NCBI RefSeq assembly: GCF_009936275.1
Contig: NZ_AP019797.1
Coordinates: forward strand, 1 to 64,000
DNA: 64,000 nucleotides
Direction of reading: 5' to 3'
Origin: Rhodothermus marinus
GTDB lineage: Bacteria; Bacteroidota; Rhodothermia; Rhodothermales; Rhodothermaceae
The position numbers were made by a program, and so were the translations under genes. Below, in pieces: positions 44,299 to 53,739 of the stretch (positions within the stretch are counted from its first letter, which is position 1; the number at the start of each line of letters is the position of its first letter). Under the pieces are notes generated by a model. The model was not told where the DNA came from and did not search any database. It was given only the letters and a program-made list of their open reading frames with translations.

Positions 44299-46005
44299 TT
44301 ATTCCCAGAACGAAGCGAAGCCTTCGCTTTCGAGCCGAAGCCACATGTGCGCCAGGCGGGCGGCCGTCATGGGAAAGGCGGTTTCCGGCCAGCGGTCCGG
44401 GTAGCCCGCCGCCGTCCAGGTGTCGAGCAGCGCGTGCAGTTCGTCGTCGCGTTCGGCCGGTGCGCCGGTGACGGCCCAGCCCAGCAGGGCCCGGAGGGCC
44501 CGTCGCAGCGTGGGCGAGCTGCCCTGCAGGCGGGGGAGCACCTTCATCCAGAGCGCCAGGTCCAGCGGATCGACCGGTTCGCCGGTGCGCGTTCGGAACG
44601 CTTCGGGCGTTTCAGCGGCGTGCAGCACGAACAGTGCCACCTCGTCGCGCGTCCGGTAGGCCACCGGAAAGCCGGCGGGCTGCAGCCATCGGTTGAGCGT
44701 CTGGAGCGTCTCCAGCACGCGATCCAGTTGCTTTTGCTCCGCGTCGGATGGCGTCGGTAGCTCGGCCAGGCGGAGCGCACGGGGCCACCAGGCCGTCACC
44801 GGCCAGGGCTCGGGCTCGACCACCGAGGAAACGGGCGTGGCCGTCAGGTCGATCTCTGTCAGCTCCAGCGTGAAGGCGCGGTCGATCACCTTGCGGCTGA
44901 AGCCGTGGGTGGTTTCGTCCACGTTCACCGTGCCCACCAGCGCGAAGTTGGCCGTCCAGGCCACGCGGGCCCAGCCCTGATCGGCCGGAGCGAGCGACAG
45001 TTGCAGCAGGGGTTCGGTGGTCCAGCCGCCTTCTGGAAGCGGGCGACGATCTTCAATGCGGCTGAGCGCTTCGGCCAGGTACTGCTCCGGTCGCGCCAGG
45101 TTCATCTCGTCCAGCACGCCCACAAAGAACCGATTGGGTTGCTGCTGCGCCTCGCGCATGAGGCGCAGCAACACACCGGGACGAAAGCGGCCCTGCAGGT
45201 CCACGTAGCCCAGCAGTTCGGCGCTGTCAGCCCAGTCGGGGCGCACGGGGATGAGCTGTGCCGCGCTGCCGGTCGCCTCGGCCACCAGCAACGGAAGTTT
45301 TGATTTCCCCGTGCCGGTAGGTCCCGCCAGGATGACCAGCGGTTTGGTGCGAAGCGCCGCCACGTAGGCCGCCACGATCCAGGGCGCATAGACGAATCCC
45401 CGGCCTTCCAGGTGGCTGAGGAGCGTTTCGAGCGCGGCGGCCCGGTCGAACGCTTCGGCGCGGTAGCGCACGCGTTTTTCGCGCACGACCGGTGCCGGTC
45501 GCTCGATCCTGAGCCGGCGCAATTCTTCCAACGCCGACATGGCCCGCTCCAGGTCGGCCGCCCGCGCCCGGATCAGAAACTCCAGCACTTTTTCGTCCAC
45601 GCGCGGAAGCAGGTGCAGCACCTGCTGCACGACCGACCGAAAGTCGGGATAGTTGCGTACGACCTCCAGCTTGTCGGCGAATGCCTCGAACGGCACCCAG
45701 GCTTCTTCGGAGAGCACCACCAGCGGTCGCACGCGCACGCGGTGCGGATAGGCCACGCCCGGCACCAGCGGCGTGTGGTCTTCGAAGGGCTCGCCCGTTA
45801 CCTCAAACATGCCCACGAGCACCTTGGAGCCCGACAGATAGGCGAAGATTCGATCGCCCGGACGCAGGCGATGGAGCGCAGCCCGCCCTACCCGGTGCAC
45901 GGCAAAGGTGCCCGTCTGCAGAAAGGCCGGGTAGTGCTGGGGCGGGATGGCCCAGAGCCAGGCGCGTCCCTCGCGAGGGCGATATGTGGTAGGCGCTTCT
46001 GCCAT
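44299..46005 (-). CDS. EVE-domain McrB-type AAA+ GTPase of a Type IV restriction system
   Basis: Predicted motor subunit of a modification-dependent restriction system. The start MAEAP (ATG 46005) gives 568 residues; an upstream in-frame extension would run through the divergent promoter region. The N-terminal EVE domain (about 15-100; WLWAIPPQHYPAFLQ, GRAALHRLRPGDRIFAYLSG) is a PUA-like fold that reads modified bases. A helical linker (about 120-200) follows. The AAA+ domain (about 205-480) has Walker A GPTGTGKSK at 228-236, Walker B FVGVLDEMN near 295-302, and the McrB sensor NVDETTHGFSRKVIDRA near 361-377. Confidence 0.85.
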   Translation of the reverse strand: MAEAPTTYRPREGRAWLWAIPPQHYPAFLQTGTFAVHRVGRAALHRLRPGDRIFAYLSGSKVLVGMFEVTGEPFEDHTPLVPGVAYPHRVRVRPLVVLSEEAWVPFEAFADKLEVVRNYPDFRSVVQQVLHLLPRVDEKVLEFLIRARAADLERAMSALEELRRLRIERPAPVVREKRVRYRAEAFDRAAALETLLSHLEGRGFVYAPWIVAAYVAALRTKPLVILAGPTGTGKSKLPLLVAEATGSAAQLIPVRPDWADSAELLGYVDLQGRFRPGVLLRLMREAQQQPNRFFVGVLDEMNLARPEQYLAEALSRIEDRRPLPEGGWTTEPLLQLSLAPADQGWARVAWTANFALVGTVNVDETTHGFSRKVIDRAFTLELTEIDLTATPVSSVVEPEPWPVTAWWPRALRLAELPTPSDAEQKQLDRVLETLQTLNRWLQPAGFPVAYRTRDEVALFVLHAAETPEAFRTRTGEPVDPLDLALWMKVLPRLQGSSPTLRRALRALLGWAVTGAPAERDDELHALLDTWTAAGYPDRWPETAFPMTAARLAHMWLRLESEGFASFWE

Positions 46006-46024
46006 CGCGCGCAATATACGCCCG

Positions 46025-46047
46025 GAAGTTGTCGAAAACGCAACTTC
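46025..46047. promoter_or_regulatory. Inverted repeat between the divergent mcrB-like gene and uvrB
   Basis: GAAGTTG (46025-46031) and CAACTTC (46041-46047) form perfect 7-bp arms with a 9-base spacer. Read on the minus strand it overlaps a TTG that stands 22 bases before TATATTGC, a plausible promoter of the restriction genes. Confidence 0.4.
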
Positions 46048-46098
46048 TGACGGGACTTCCGGTTCTTGGAAAGGACCGGTGCAAAATGAAGGCACGAG

Positions 46099-48162
46099 AT
46101 GGAGGGAGCGGTTGAAACCCGGAAGTTCGAGCTGGTGGCGCCGTTCGAGCCGACCGGCGATCAGCCCCGCGCCATCGCGGAGCTGACCGAAGGCATCCTG
46201 CGCGGCGACAGATACCAGACCCTGCTGGGCGCGACTGGCACGGGAAAGACCTTCACCCTGGCGCACGTCATTCAGAATGTGCAGCGGCCGACGCTGGTGA
46301 TGAGTCCCAACAAGACGCTGGCCGCGCAACTCTATGGCGAGTTCAAGCAGTTTTTCCCCAACAACGCGGTCGAGTTTTTCATTTCCTACTACGACTACTA
46401 CCAGCCCGAGGCCTACATCCCGGCCACTGATACCTACATCGAAAAGGACCTGGCCATCAACGAGCGGATCGATCGGCTGCGCCTGCGGGCCACCAGTGCG
46501 CTCGTCTCGGGTCGGCGCGACGTGATCGTGGTGGCGTCGGTCTCCTGCATCTACGGGATCGGCTCGCCGGACGAGTACCGTGAGCAGATCGTGCCGCTGC
46601 ACGTCGGCCAGCAGATCGAGCGCAACGAACTGCTTCGGCGACTGGTCAACATCTACTACACGCGCAACGACGTGGAATTCAAGCCGGGCACGTTCCGCGT
46701 GCGTGGCGACGTGGTGGACATCTTCCCGGCCTATGCCGAAGAAAGCGCCTTCCGCATCGAGTTCTGGGGCGACGAGATCGACCGCATCGCCCGACTGGAT
46801 CCCGCCACGGGCGAGCTGGGGGCCGAAGAGGCGGCCATCACGATCTATCCGGCGAAGATTTTCGTGACGCCGCGCGACCGGCTGGAGCGGGCCATCGCCT
46901 CGATCGAGGAAGAATTACGCTGGCGGCTGGCCGTCCTGCGGGCCGAGGGCAAACTGCTCGAAGCCCAGCGCTTAGAGCAGCGGACGCGCTTCGACATCGA
47001 AATGCTTCGCGAAGTCGGCTACTGCTCGGGCATCGAAAACTACAGCCGGCATCTTTCGGGTCGGGCGCCCGGCGAGCGGCCCTACTGCCTGTTCGATTAC
47101 TTTCCGGACGACTACCTGCTCATCATCGACGAAAGCCACGTCACGATTCCCCAGGTGCGGGCCATGTACAACGGCGACCGGGCCCGCAAGCTGACGCTGG
47201 TCGAGCACGGCTTCCGACTGCCCTCGGCGCTCGACAACCGGCCGCTGACGTTCGAGGAGTTCGAAGCGCTGCACAATCAGGTGATCTTCGTGAGCGCCAC
47301 GCCCGGCGATTATGAGCTGGAAAAGAGCGGCGGCGTGGTGGTCGAACAGATCATCCGTCCCACGGGCATCCCGGACCCCGAGGTCGAGGTGCGGCCCACC
47401 GAAGGCCAGATCGACGACCTGCTCGAAGAGATCCGTCAGGTGGTGGCCCGTGGCGAGCGGGCGCTGGTGACCACACTCACCAAGCGCATGGCCGAAGACC
47501 TGGCCGAGTACCTGGACCGCTTCGGCGTGCGCGTGCGCTACCTGCACTCCGAGATTGACGCGCTCGAGCGTGTGGACCTGTTGCGTGGCCTGCGGCTGGG
47601 TGAGTTCGACGTGCTTGTGGGCGTCAACCTGCTCCGCGAGGGACTCGACCTGCCCGAGGTGTCGCTGGTGGCCATCCTCGACGCCGACAAGGAGGGCTTT
47701 CTGCGCTCGGAGCGTTCGCTGATCCAGACGGCGGGGCGGGCGGCCCGCAATGCGAACGGCAAGATTCTGCTCTACGCCGACAAAATCACCGAGGCCATGC
47801 AGCGCATGATCGACGAGACGAACCGTCGGCGGGCCATTCAGCTCGAATACAACCGCAAGCACGGCATCACGCCGCGCACCGTGTACAAGTCGCGCGAGGA
47901 GATTCTGAAAAGCACGATCGTGGCCGAAGAGAAGTACCGGCCGCTGGTCGATTCGCCCCGCTACGAGGAGCCCGAGGTGCCGCCGATCGTGGCCGATCCG
48001 GTCTTGAAGGAGCTGACGCCCGAGCAGAAGCGCGAACTGATCGAACAGCTCCGGCGCGAAATGCTCGAAGCCGCCGAGAACCTGGAGTTCGAGCGGGCGG
48101 CCGAGCTGCGCGACACGATCCTGGCGCTTGAGCGCGAGCTGGACGCGTCCGAGGCCGGGTAG
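46099..48162 (+). CDS. uvrB: Excinuclease ABC subunit B
   Basis: Damage-verification helicase of nucleotide excision repair. The 687-residue product has the usual length. It shows the motif I Walker [13 protein letters not shown], the [12 protein letters not shown] beta-hairpin, [17 protein letters not shown], the DESH box in [68 protein letters not shown], and a C-terminal UvrC-binding UVR motif in the last 40 residues. It is divergent from the restriction genes. Confidence 0.98.
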   Translation: MEGAVETRKFELVAPFEPTGDQPRAIAELTEGILRGDRYQTLLGATGTGKTFTLAHVIQNVQRPTLVMSPNKTLAAQLYGEFKQFFPNNAVEFFISYYDYYQPEAYIPATDTYIEKDLAINERIDRLRLRATSALVSGRRDVIVVASVSCIYGIGSPDEYREQIVPLHVGQQIERNELLRRLVNIYYTRNDVEFKPGTFRVRGDVVDIFPAYAEESAFRIEFWGDEIDRIARLDPATGELGAEEAAITIYPAKIFVTPRDRLERAIASIEEELRWRLAVLRAEGKLLEAQRLEQRTRFDIEMLREVGYCSGIENYSRHLSGRAPGERPYCLFDYFPDDYLLIIDESHVTIPQVRAMYNGDRARKLTLVEHGFRLPSALDNRPLTFEEFEALHNQVIFVSATPGDYELEKSGGVVVEQIIRPTGIPDPEVEVRPTEGQIDDLLEEIRQVVARGERALVTTLTKRMAEDLAEYLDRFGVRVRYLHSEIDALERVDLLRGLRLGEFDVLVGVNLLREGLDLPEVSLVAILDADKEGFLRSERSLIQTAGRAARNANGKILLYADKITEAMQRMIDETNRRRAIQLEYNRKHGITPRTVYKSREEILKSTIVAEEKYRPLVDSPRYEEPEVPPIVADPVLKELTPEQKRELIEQLRREMLEAAENLEFERAAELRDTILALERELDASEAG

Positions 48163-48222
48163 GCATAACGCATCGCTCGGGTACTGTAGCAGCAGAAAAG
48201 CCTGCGCGCTTGGAGGCCTTCG

Positions 48223-48777
48223 GTGACGGACGACCTGCAAACGCTCTGCCGGCGGTTGGTTGATTCGGACCGTGCGGCGCTGGAGGAGCTGTTTCGCCAC
48301 ATGCGCGAGCCGCTCCTGCGCTACGTCTGCGCCATCGTGGCGGATCCCACCGTGGCGCACGACCTGGTGCAGGACGTGTTTCTGGACCTGTGGCTGCGGC
48401 GGACCACGCTCGATCCGGGGCAACCACTGCGGCCCTATCTCTATCGCATGGCCCGCAACCGGGCGTTGCGCCACCTGCGCGACGAGCGCCGCCGGGCCCG
48501 CAAGCGCGCCGAGCAATTGCCAAAGACGCCGCCGGTCGAGCCGCTGTCGCCGGACGATCATGTGGCGTCGCACCAGCTAGAAGCCCTGCTGGCGCACTGG
48601 CTCGACGAACTCCCCGAGCGCCAGCGCGAGGTGCTGGTGCTCAGCCGCTGGCACGGACTGAGCCATCGCGAGATCGCCCGGGTGATGGGTATCTCCCCAC
48701 GAACCGTCAACAACCACATGTTGCGGGCGCTGGAGACGCTTCGCCGGCGGCTTCAGGCGCTCGCCCTCATGCCATGA
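48223..48777 (+). CDS. ECF sigma factor of FecI type
   Basis: A 184-residue sigma factor starting at GTG (TDDLQTLCRRLVDSDRAALEELFRHM). Region 2 is at about 25-90 (HDLVQDVFLDLWLRR, YLYRMARNRALRHLR) and region 4 at about 125-180 (LPERQREVLVLSRWHGLSHREIARVMGISPRTVNNHMLRALETLRRRL). It overlaps the FecR-like gene by 4 bases (ATGA) and is followed by a TonB-dependent receptor gene, the classical sigma/anti-sigma/transporter arrangement for uptake of a specific ligand. Confidence 0.9.
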   Translation: MTDDLQTLCRRLVDSDRAALEELFRHMREPLLRYVCAIVADPTVAHDLVQDVFLDLWLRRTTLDPGQPLRPYLYRMARNRALRHLRDERRRARKRAEQLPKTPPVEPLSPDDHVASHQLEALLAHWLDELPERQREVLVLSRWHGLSHREIARVMGISPRTVNNHMLRALETLRRRLQALALMP

Positions 48778-49724
48778 ACGGACGCCCTGCATCCAGATTG
48801 CCCCGGGAGCTGGAGGAAGCCCTGCAGGAACGGAGCCCGGAGGAACGCCGCCAGATCGAGGCGCTCTGGGAGCGACTGGGCACGCTGGAGCCGCCCGTCG
48901 AGGGCGTGCCTTCTACCGAGACGGCCTGGGCGGAGCTGTCGGCCCGGCTGGCTGCAGCGCCCCGACCTGCGCGGCCGCCCCGCCGATTGCTTCGCCGACG
49001 CTGGCCGGCGGTGGTGGGCCTGCTGCTGGTGCTGGGCCTGGTCGCCGCGTATGCGCTGCTGCGGCCGCGCACGGTGATCGTGCCGCCGGGCACGATTCAG
49101 ACCGTCACGCTGGCCGATGGCTCGACCATCACGCTGCGGGCGGGCTCCCGGCTGCGGTACGCAGCGACACTGCCCTGGCGACGGCCCCGGCGGGTGCATC
49201 TGACGGGTGAGGCACTGTTCGAGGTGGTGCCCGGGCGTCCGCTGACCGTCGAGACCGCCCAGGTCCGTGTGGAGGTGCTGGGCACGCGCTTCACCGTACG
49301 TGCCTGGCCCGAAGCGAACGAAACCCGCGTCACGCTGCTGGAGGGGCGCGTGCGGGTACAATCCATCCGGACGCCCCGGCAACCGCTGGTGCTGGAAGCG
49401 CCGGGCCAGAGCGTGCGCATCGGTGCGAAACCCGAGCTTGTGCCGGAGCGGCTGGAGCCCGATCAGGTGCTGGCCTGGCGGCGCGGCGGGTTCGTTGTGA
49501 TCGACGAGCCGGTGGGGGTCGTGCTGCGCGAACTGGAACGCACCTTCAACCTCCGCATCGAAGTAGCGGGGCCGCTGTCGCTCGACCGGCGCGTGACCGT
49601 GCTGTATCAGCAACAGGCCCGTCCTGAGGCCATCCTTCAGGATCTCTGTCTGACGCTGCCATGCCACTACCGCCGCATCAGCCGTGGGTTTGTCATCGAG
49701 GCCGAGCCATCCTCCGGGCGCTGA
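48774..49724 (+). CDS. FecR-family transmembrane anti-sigma factor
   Basis: Single-pass regulator that holds the FecI-type sigma factor until the outer-membrane receptor signals. The 316-residue product has a cytoplasmic part (1-70), a membrane helix (about 77-96, VVGLLLVLGLVAAYALL), a periplasmic FecR domain (about 105-200) with TVTLADGSTITLRAGSRLRY and LTGEALFEVVPGRPLTVET, and a C-terminal DUF4974-like domain. It overlaps the sigma gene by 4 bases and the receptor gene by 64 bases, so the three are coupled. Confidence 0.9.
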   Translation: MNGRPASRLPRELEEALQERSPEERRQIEALWERLGTLEPPVEGVPSTETAWAELSARLAAAPRPARPPRRLLRRRWPAVVGLLLVLGLVAAYALLRPRTVIVPPGTIQTVTLADGSTITLRAGSRLRYAATLPWRRPRRVHLTGEALFEVVPGRPLTVETAQVRVEVLGTRFTVRAWPEANETRVTLLEGRVRVQSIRTPRQPLVLEAPGQSVRIGAKPELVPERLEPDQVLAWRRGGFVVIDEPVGVVLRELERTFNLRIEVAGPLSLDRRVTVLYQQQARPEAILQDLCLTLPCHYRRISRGFVIEAEPSSGR

Positions 49725-52444
49725 TCGTCGCAGCGGTGTTGCTCGGAGGTGCAGGGGCGGCCGCGGCCCAGGACGGCGGCCGCTTCACGCTGGTGGTGCG
49801 CGACGTGCCGCTGCAGGAAGCGCTCGAAGCGCTGGCCCGTACGGCCCGCATCAACCTGGTCTATCCCTCCGAGCTGGTGCGTGGTCAGACGGCCTCCTGC
49901 GCCCTTCGCAACGCTCCGGTCGAAGATCTCCTGCGCTGTCTGCTGGCCGGTACGGGTCTCGATTTTGTCCGATCGTCCTCGGGCGCCTACGTCATTCTGG
50001 AGGCGCGAGAGTTGCCGCCCCGGCTGGGGTTGCTGACAGGTCAGGTGATTGACGGGACGACGGGCGCGCCGCTGCCGTTCGCGCACGTGCTGCTGGCCGA
50101 CGCGGGCACGGGCACCGTCACGAACGAAGCGGGAATGTTCACGATCAGCGGCCTGCTGGCCGGTCCGCACCGGCTGGTCGTTTCGTATGTGGGGTATCGC
50201 CCGCGGATTGACAGCGTGCAGGTGGATCCGGACCGTCCCGCCCACGTGCGCATTGCGCTGGAGCCCACGCTGCTGGAAGCGCCGCCCATCGTGATCGACG
50301 GGCTGAGCCGGCGGCCGCTTTCGGCCGAACTGGGCCGTGTACACCTGACAGCCGAACAGCTTCAGCAGACCGGCACGGCCGGCGACCTGCTGCACGCCGT
50401 CGAGCGCCTGCCGGGCGTACAGGTGCCCCATCCGCTGGCCGAACTGCACCTGCAGGGCGGCGATAGCGGCGAACACCTGACGCGGATCGACGGCGTGCCT
50501 GTGCGCAATCCCGTCAGCCTGGGGCGCTACCTGAGCGCCTTCAGTCCGCTGGCGATCGGGCGCCTGACCGTCCATCGGGCCGGCTACGGGGTGGCGCTGG
50601 GGAGCCAGCTGGCGGGCGTGATCGAACTGGAGCACGATCTGAACGTGGCGGGGCCTTTTGATGCGGTGGCCCGCGTCGATCCGCTGGCCGCCAACGTTCG
50701 CCTTCGGGGACGCTACCAGAACGCGACCGCGCTGGTGGCTCTCCGGCACAGCGTCTGGGACCTGTATCAGGAACCGGGCCTGCGTACGCTGCTCCGCCAG
50801 TGGAACACGATCGACCCGCTCATGGCCGCCCGCTGGCTGGGCGAACCCATCGCCCGGGAAGGGCTGCAGGCCTACCACTGGACGCCGCGCGCGGCGTTTT
50901 CGGATCTGCACGTAGCCGGACGGATGCAGCCCGATCCGTTTCAGACGCTGCACGTGGCCGCCTATCGGGGCACAAACCGTCTGGAGGCCGGTCAGCAGAC
51001 CCGTTATGCAGCGGCCGGGGCTGATTCGGCCCGGCTCATCCTGACGGATGACGCCTATCGCTGGCTCAACGAGGCATTTCGGCTGCGCTACGACCGGTTG
51101 CTGGGCGCGCGCGTGTTGCTGGGAGTGCAGTTCCGGGGAAGCTGGCACACATCTACCTACCATTACCGGGCCCGCGAAGGGACGGCGCCGCTGGGTGACC
51201 CGGCCGCCTGGGAGGCGCTCGAAGCCCGGCTGCGCGAGGAACTGGCCCGGGCGCCGGGCACGTCCGAGCGCAACACCATCCGCGAGCTGGCGCTGGAAGC
51301 CTCGTTGCATTACAGCCCGTCGGCACGGTGGCAACTGGAGGGTGGCCTTGTGGTGGAGCAGGTGCAGGCCCGCTTTCGACTGGGCAACGTGTTCGTGGCG
51401 CCGTTCCGCCATGCGATCACCGCCTGGCAACCCGCCTCCTATCTGACGGCCATATGGACCCCCGTGGAAGGGTTGAGCGTGGAGCCGGGCGTGCGGCTGA
51501 CGTGGCTGCCCGTGCGGGCGACGGTCTATGCCGAGCCGCGACTGGCCGTGCGTCGGGATCTGCAATTCGGACCGTTCGCGCTGGCGGTGCGGCTGGCCGG
51601 CGGGGTCTATCGCCAGTTCGTCAACCAGTTCGAGTTGACGAGCGTCGGGGCCACGGCCATCGTGCCGTCGGTGCTCTTCTGGCTGCCGCCCGACGCCACG
51701 GTCGCCCCGCCCTGGAGTTACCATCTGACGGGCGAGCTGCTGCTGGCCCGGGGTGATCGCTGGACCCTGGAAACCACGCTGTATCAGAAAGGACAGCCGC
51801 ACCTGCTGCTTGTCGACTATCCGCGCCTTCTGGCCCGACTGCCAGCCCGCCGGCCCGTGCCCGAAGCCATCCCGCTCGCGCAACGTGACTTCCTGCGGCA
51901 CAGCCGGGGCATGGCCCGCGGGTTGAGCCTGCGGCTTCGGTACCGGAATACGCGTGATCGGATCACGCTGGCCTATAGCTATGACCAGACTCTTCGAGCC
52001 TATCCCGACAGCCGGGGTACGCTTCGCATGGTACCGGCGCCCTGGAACGAGCCGCATCGCGTTCGGCTGGATCTTTCCCGAGAGCTCCCGGCCGATCTGA
52101 CGCTTTTCGGTAGCGGACAGGTGCAGTGGGGACGGCGCTGGGCCTTCCGCCGTCTGTACTACGACTACCTCCGCTACGGCGGCACGCCGGTCGTCGGCGG
52201 CTACGACCTGGACCGACCGGAGGCACATCGGCTACCCGGACGCTATCGGCTGGATCTGGGGCTGTCGTGGCACAGGCGCGTTCGCGTGACGCATCTACAA
52301 CTGCAACTGCTGGTGCGCAACGTGCTGGACCGCCGGGACGTGTACGACCGGAGTCTGATGCTGATCGACCCGGCCTCGCCGGCCCCTGCCGACCGCCTGC
52401 TGCCCGGCCGCCAGTGGCTGCTGACCCTCCAGGTTGCCTACTGA
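49661..52444 (+). CDS. TonB-dependent outer-membrane receptor with STN signalling domain
   Basis: Outer-membrane transporter that also signals to FecR. The 927-residue product has a signal peptide (about 1-36, ending GAAAAQ), a secretin/TonB short N-terminal (STN) domain (about 40-115), a carboxypeptidase-D-like regulatory domain (about 122-205, GQVIDGTTGAPLPFAHVLLADAGTGTVTNEAGMFTISG), a plug (about 225-325), and a barrel to the end. The STN domain is the part that contacts FecR. The ligand is unknown: iron chelate or another nutrient. It begins 64 bases inside the FecR gene. Confidence 0.87.
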   Translation: MPLPPHQPWVCHRGRAILRALIVAAVLLGGAGAAAAQDGGRFTLVVRDVPLQEALEALARTARINLVYPSELVRGQTASCALRNAPVEDLLRCLLAGTGLDFVRSSSGAYVILEARELPPRLGLLTGQVIDGTTGAPLPFAHVLLADAGTGTVTNEAGMFTISGLLAGPHRLVVSYVGYRPRIDSVQVDPDRPAHVRIALEPTLLEAPPIVIDGLSRRPLSAELGRVHLTAEQLQQTGTAGDLLHAVERLPGVQVPHPLAELHLQGGDSGEHLTRIDGVPVRNPVSLGRYLSAFSPLAIGRLTVHRAGYGVALGSQLAGVIELEHDLNVAGPFDAVARVDPLAANVRLRGRYQNATALVALRHSVWDLYQEPGLRTLLRQWNTIDPLMAARWLGEPIAREGLQAYHWTPRAAFSDLHVAGRMQPDPFQTLHVAAYRGTNRLEAGQQTRYAAAGADSARLILTDDAYRWLNEAFRLRYDRLLGARVLLGVQFRGSWHTSTYHYRAREGTAPLGDPAAWEALEARLREELARAPGTSERNTIRELALEASLHYSPSARWQLEGGLVVEQVQARFRLGNVFVAPFRHAITAWQPASYLTAIWTPVEGLSVEPGVRLTWLPVRATVYAEPRLAVRRDLQFGPFALAVRLAGGVYRQFVNQFELTSVGATAIVPSVLFWLPPDATVAPPWSYHLTGELLLARGDRWTLETTLYQKGQPHLLLVDYPRLLARLPARRPVPEAIPLAQRDFLRHSRGMARGLSLRLRYRNTRDRITLAYSYDQTLRAYPDSRGTLRMVPAPWNEPHRVRLDLSRELPADLTLFGSGQVQWGRRWAFRRLYYDYLRYGGTPVVGGYDLDRPEAHRLPGRYRLDLGLSWHRRVRVTHLQLQLLVRNVLDRRDVYDRSLMLIDPASPAPADRLLPGRQWLLTLQVAY

Positions 52445-52448
52445 TAAG

Positions 52449-52499
52449 CAGCACCGGTAGGCATTCGCATACCGTCAGGTGCTGTATATAAAACAGCAC
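52449..52499 (+). promoter_or_regulatory. Overlapping alternative hairpins before the Rieske gene
   Basis: CAGCACC (52449-52455) pairs with GGTGCTG (52478-52484); the overlapping GTGCTGT (52479-52485) pairs with ACAGCAC (52493-52499). The two stems are mutually exclusive, a layout seen in RNA switches. No T-run follows, so it is not a simple terminator. As DNA, GTGCTGT-N7-ACAGCAC is also a perfect dyad that a repressor could bind. Confidence 0.4.
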
Positions 52500-52518
52500 A
52501 AACTAAACGCAGCAGGCC

Positions 52519-52998
52519 ATGAAGCCGGAAAAATCCTCGCGGCGGGAATTTTTACGATGGGCCGGAGGGCTGTCGCTGGGCACCGTGGTCGCTTCGCTGG
52601 TCGGGTGTGATACCAGTGGCATGGAAGGAAATGGCGACCAGCCGCCCGGCCCACCGTCGCCCGGAGAAAACAGCGGCATCACAATCGAAGGCAATACGGT
52701 TACGCTGGATCTGACCGGAAGCGAAGCCAGAAAAGTAGCCGAACCGGGAGGTTTTCTGCACATCGATGAAGCCGATATGCTCGTGGTGAATGTGGATGGA
52801 ACGATCCGGGCATTTTCGGCCATTTGCACCCATCAAGGATGTGAAATCAGTTCATTTCAGGATAACCGGTTCACCTGCTGGTGTCACGGCTCCCAGTTCG
52901 ACACCAGCGGCCAGGTGGTGCGTGGACCGGCAACACGCGCCCTCACAGCGTACACCGTCGCGCGTGACGGCAACATCGTCCGCATCACCAAAGGCTGA
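52519..52998 (+). CDS. Exported Rieske [2Fe-2S] protein
   Basis: Predicted electron carrier. The 159-residue protein has a twin-arginine-like start SRREFLRWAGG followed by a hydrophobic stretch and a lipobox-like SLVGC (Cys30), then a Rieske domain. Cluster motifs are CTHQGC (Cys103, His105, Cys108) and CWCHGSQF (Cys120, Cys122, His123). It is small compared with bc1-complex Rieske proteins and resembles arsenite-oxidase-type or stand-alone Rieske proteins. The next gene encodes a His-rich membrane protein 10 bases downstream, suggesting a small redox pair. Confidence 0.87.
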   Translation: MKPEKSSRREFLRWAGGLSLGTVVASLVGCDTSGMEGNGDQPPGPPSPGENSGITIEGNTVTLDLTGSEARKVAEPGGFLHIDEADMLVVNVDGTIRAFSAICTHQGCEISSFQDNRFTCWCHGSQFDTSGQVVRGPATRALTAYTVARDGNIVRITKG

Positions 52999-53008
52999 AG
53001 GAGGACGC

Positions 53009-53728
53009 ATGCGATACGCCGTCGTGGGAGTACTGCTAAGCGTTCTGACGGTGGCGCTGGCGCAGGCCCAACCGGCCCTGCAGGTGCGGCTCGGTCTGGC
53101 GCACCATCCGCCGGAGGCGCTGTTTTCACAGAAAGAGCCCCCGGCGCCTGCATCGGCCTATGCACCGCCGGTGCTGGCCGCGCCCGACCCCACCGACAGC
53201 CTGCCCGACGGCATGCCGCTGAACACGCGGCTGCTCTGGGGGCGCAAAGGGCTGGTGCGATTGCTGGGCCTGGCGCCTGCCACCCGCAAACGTGAGCTGG
53301 AAATTCGCCGCACGATGCTGCACTGGCACCAGCGGCTGGCGCTGGTTACGTTTGCGGCGCTGACCACGCAGGTGATCCTCGGCGAGGTGCTGGCCAGCAA
53401 CCGGGCGCGCTACTACCAGGACCTGCAGCCCGTCCACCGCACGCTGGGCTACGCCACGTTCGGGCTGTACCTGACCACGGCCAGCCTGTCGCTCGGAGCA
53501 CCGCCGGCCCGCCGCTACACGCCCGGCTTCAGTTCGATCAAGCTGCACCGCTGGCTGGCGTTGATCCATTTTACCGGGATGATGCTGCAACCCTGGCTGG
53601 GACGTCATCTCCGGCTGGCGCCGACGCCCGACAGCTACGAGCGCCGGCTGCGCACGCACCGCTGGGTCGGGCGCATCACGCTCGGGGCCTACACGGCCGC
53701 GTTTCTGGCCATCCTGCTTCCATACTGA
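53009..53728 (+). CDS. Four-helix membrane protein, possibly b-type cytochrome
   Basis: A 239-residue membrane protein with a signal peptide (about 1-21), a Pro/Ala-rich linker, and four hydrophobic segments (about 108-128, 143-162, 180-198, 217-238). Several histidines sit at or in the helices (His105, His107, His143, His180, His187, His217), a pattern seen in heme-b membrane cytochromes of the b561 kind. No named family is recognised. It directly follows the Rieske gene and precedes a YceI gene, so an electron-transfer role is likely but unproven. Confidence 0.65.
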   Translation: MRYAVVGVLLSVLTVALAQAQPALQVRLGLAHHPPEALFSQKEPPAPASAYAPPVLAAPDPTDSLPDGMPLNTRLLWGRKGLVRLLGLAPATRKRELEIRRTMLHWHQRLALVTFAALTTQVILGEVLASNRARYYQDLQPVHRTLGYATFGLYLTTASLSLGAPPARRYTPGFSSIKLHRWLALIHFTGMMLQPWLGRHLRLAPTPDSYERRLRTHRWVGRITLGAYTAAFLAILLPY

Positions 53729-53739
53729 GAGAGGGCACC

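Noticed and set aside
46006..46602. Upstream extension of the mcrB-like gene
   Set aside because: It runs antisense through the start of uvrB and has no domain features; the EVE domain begins after MAEAP at 46005.
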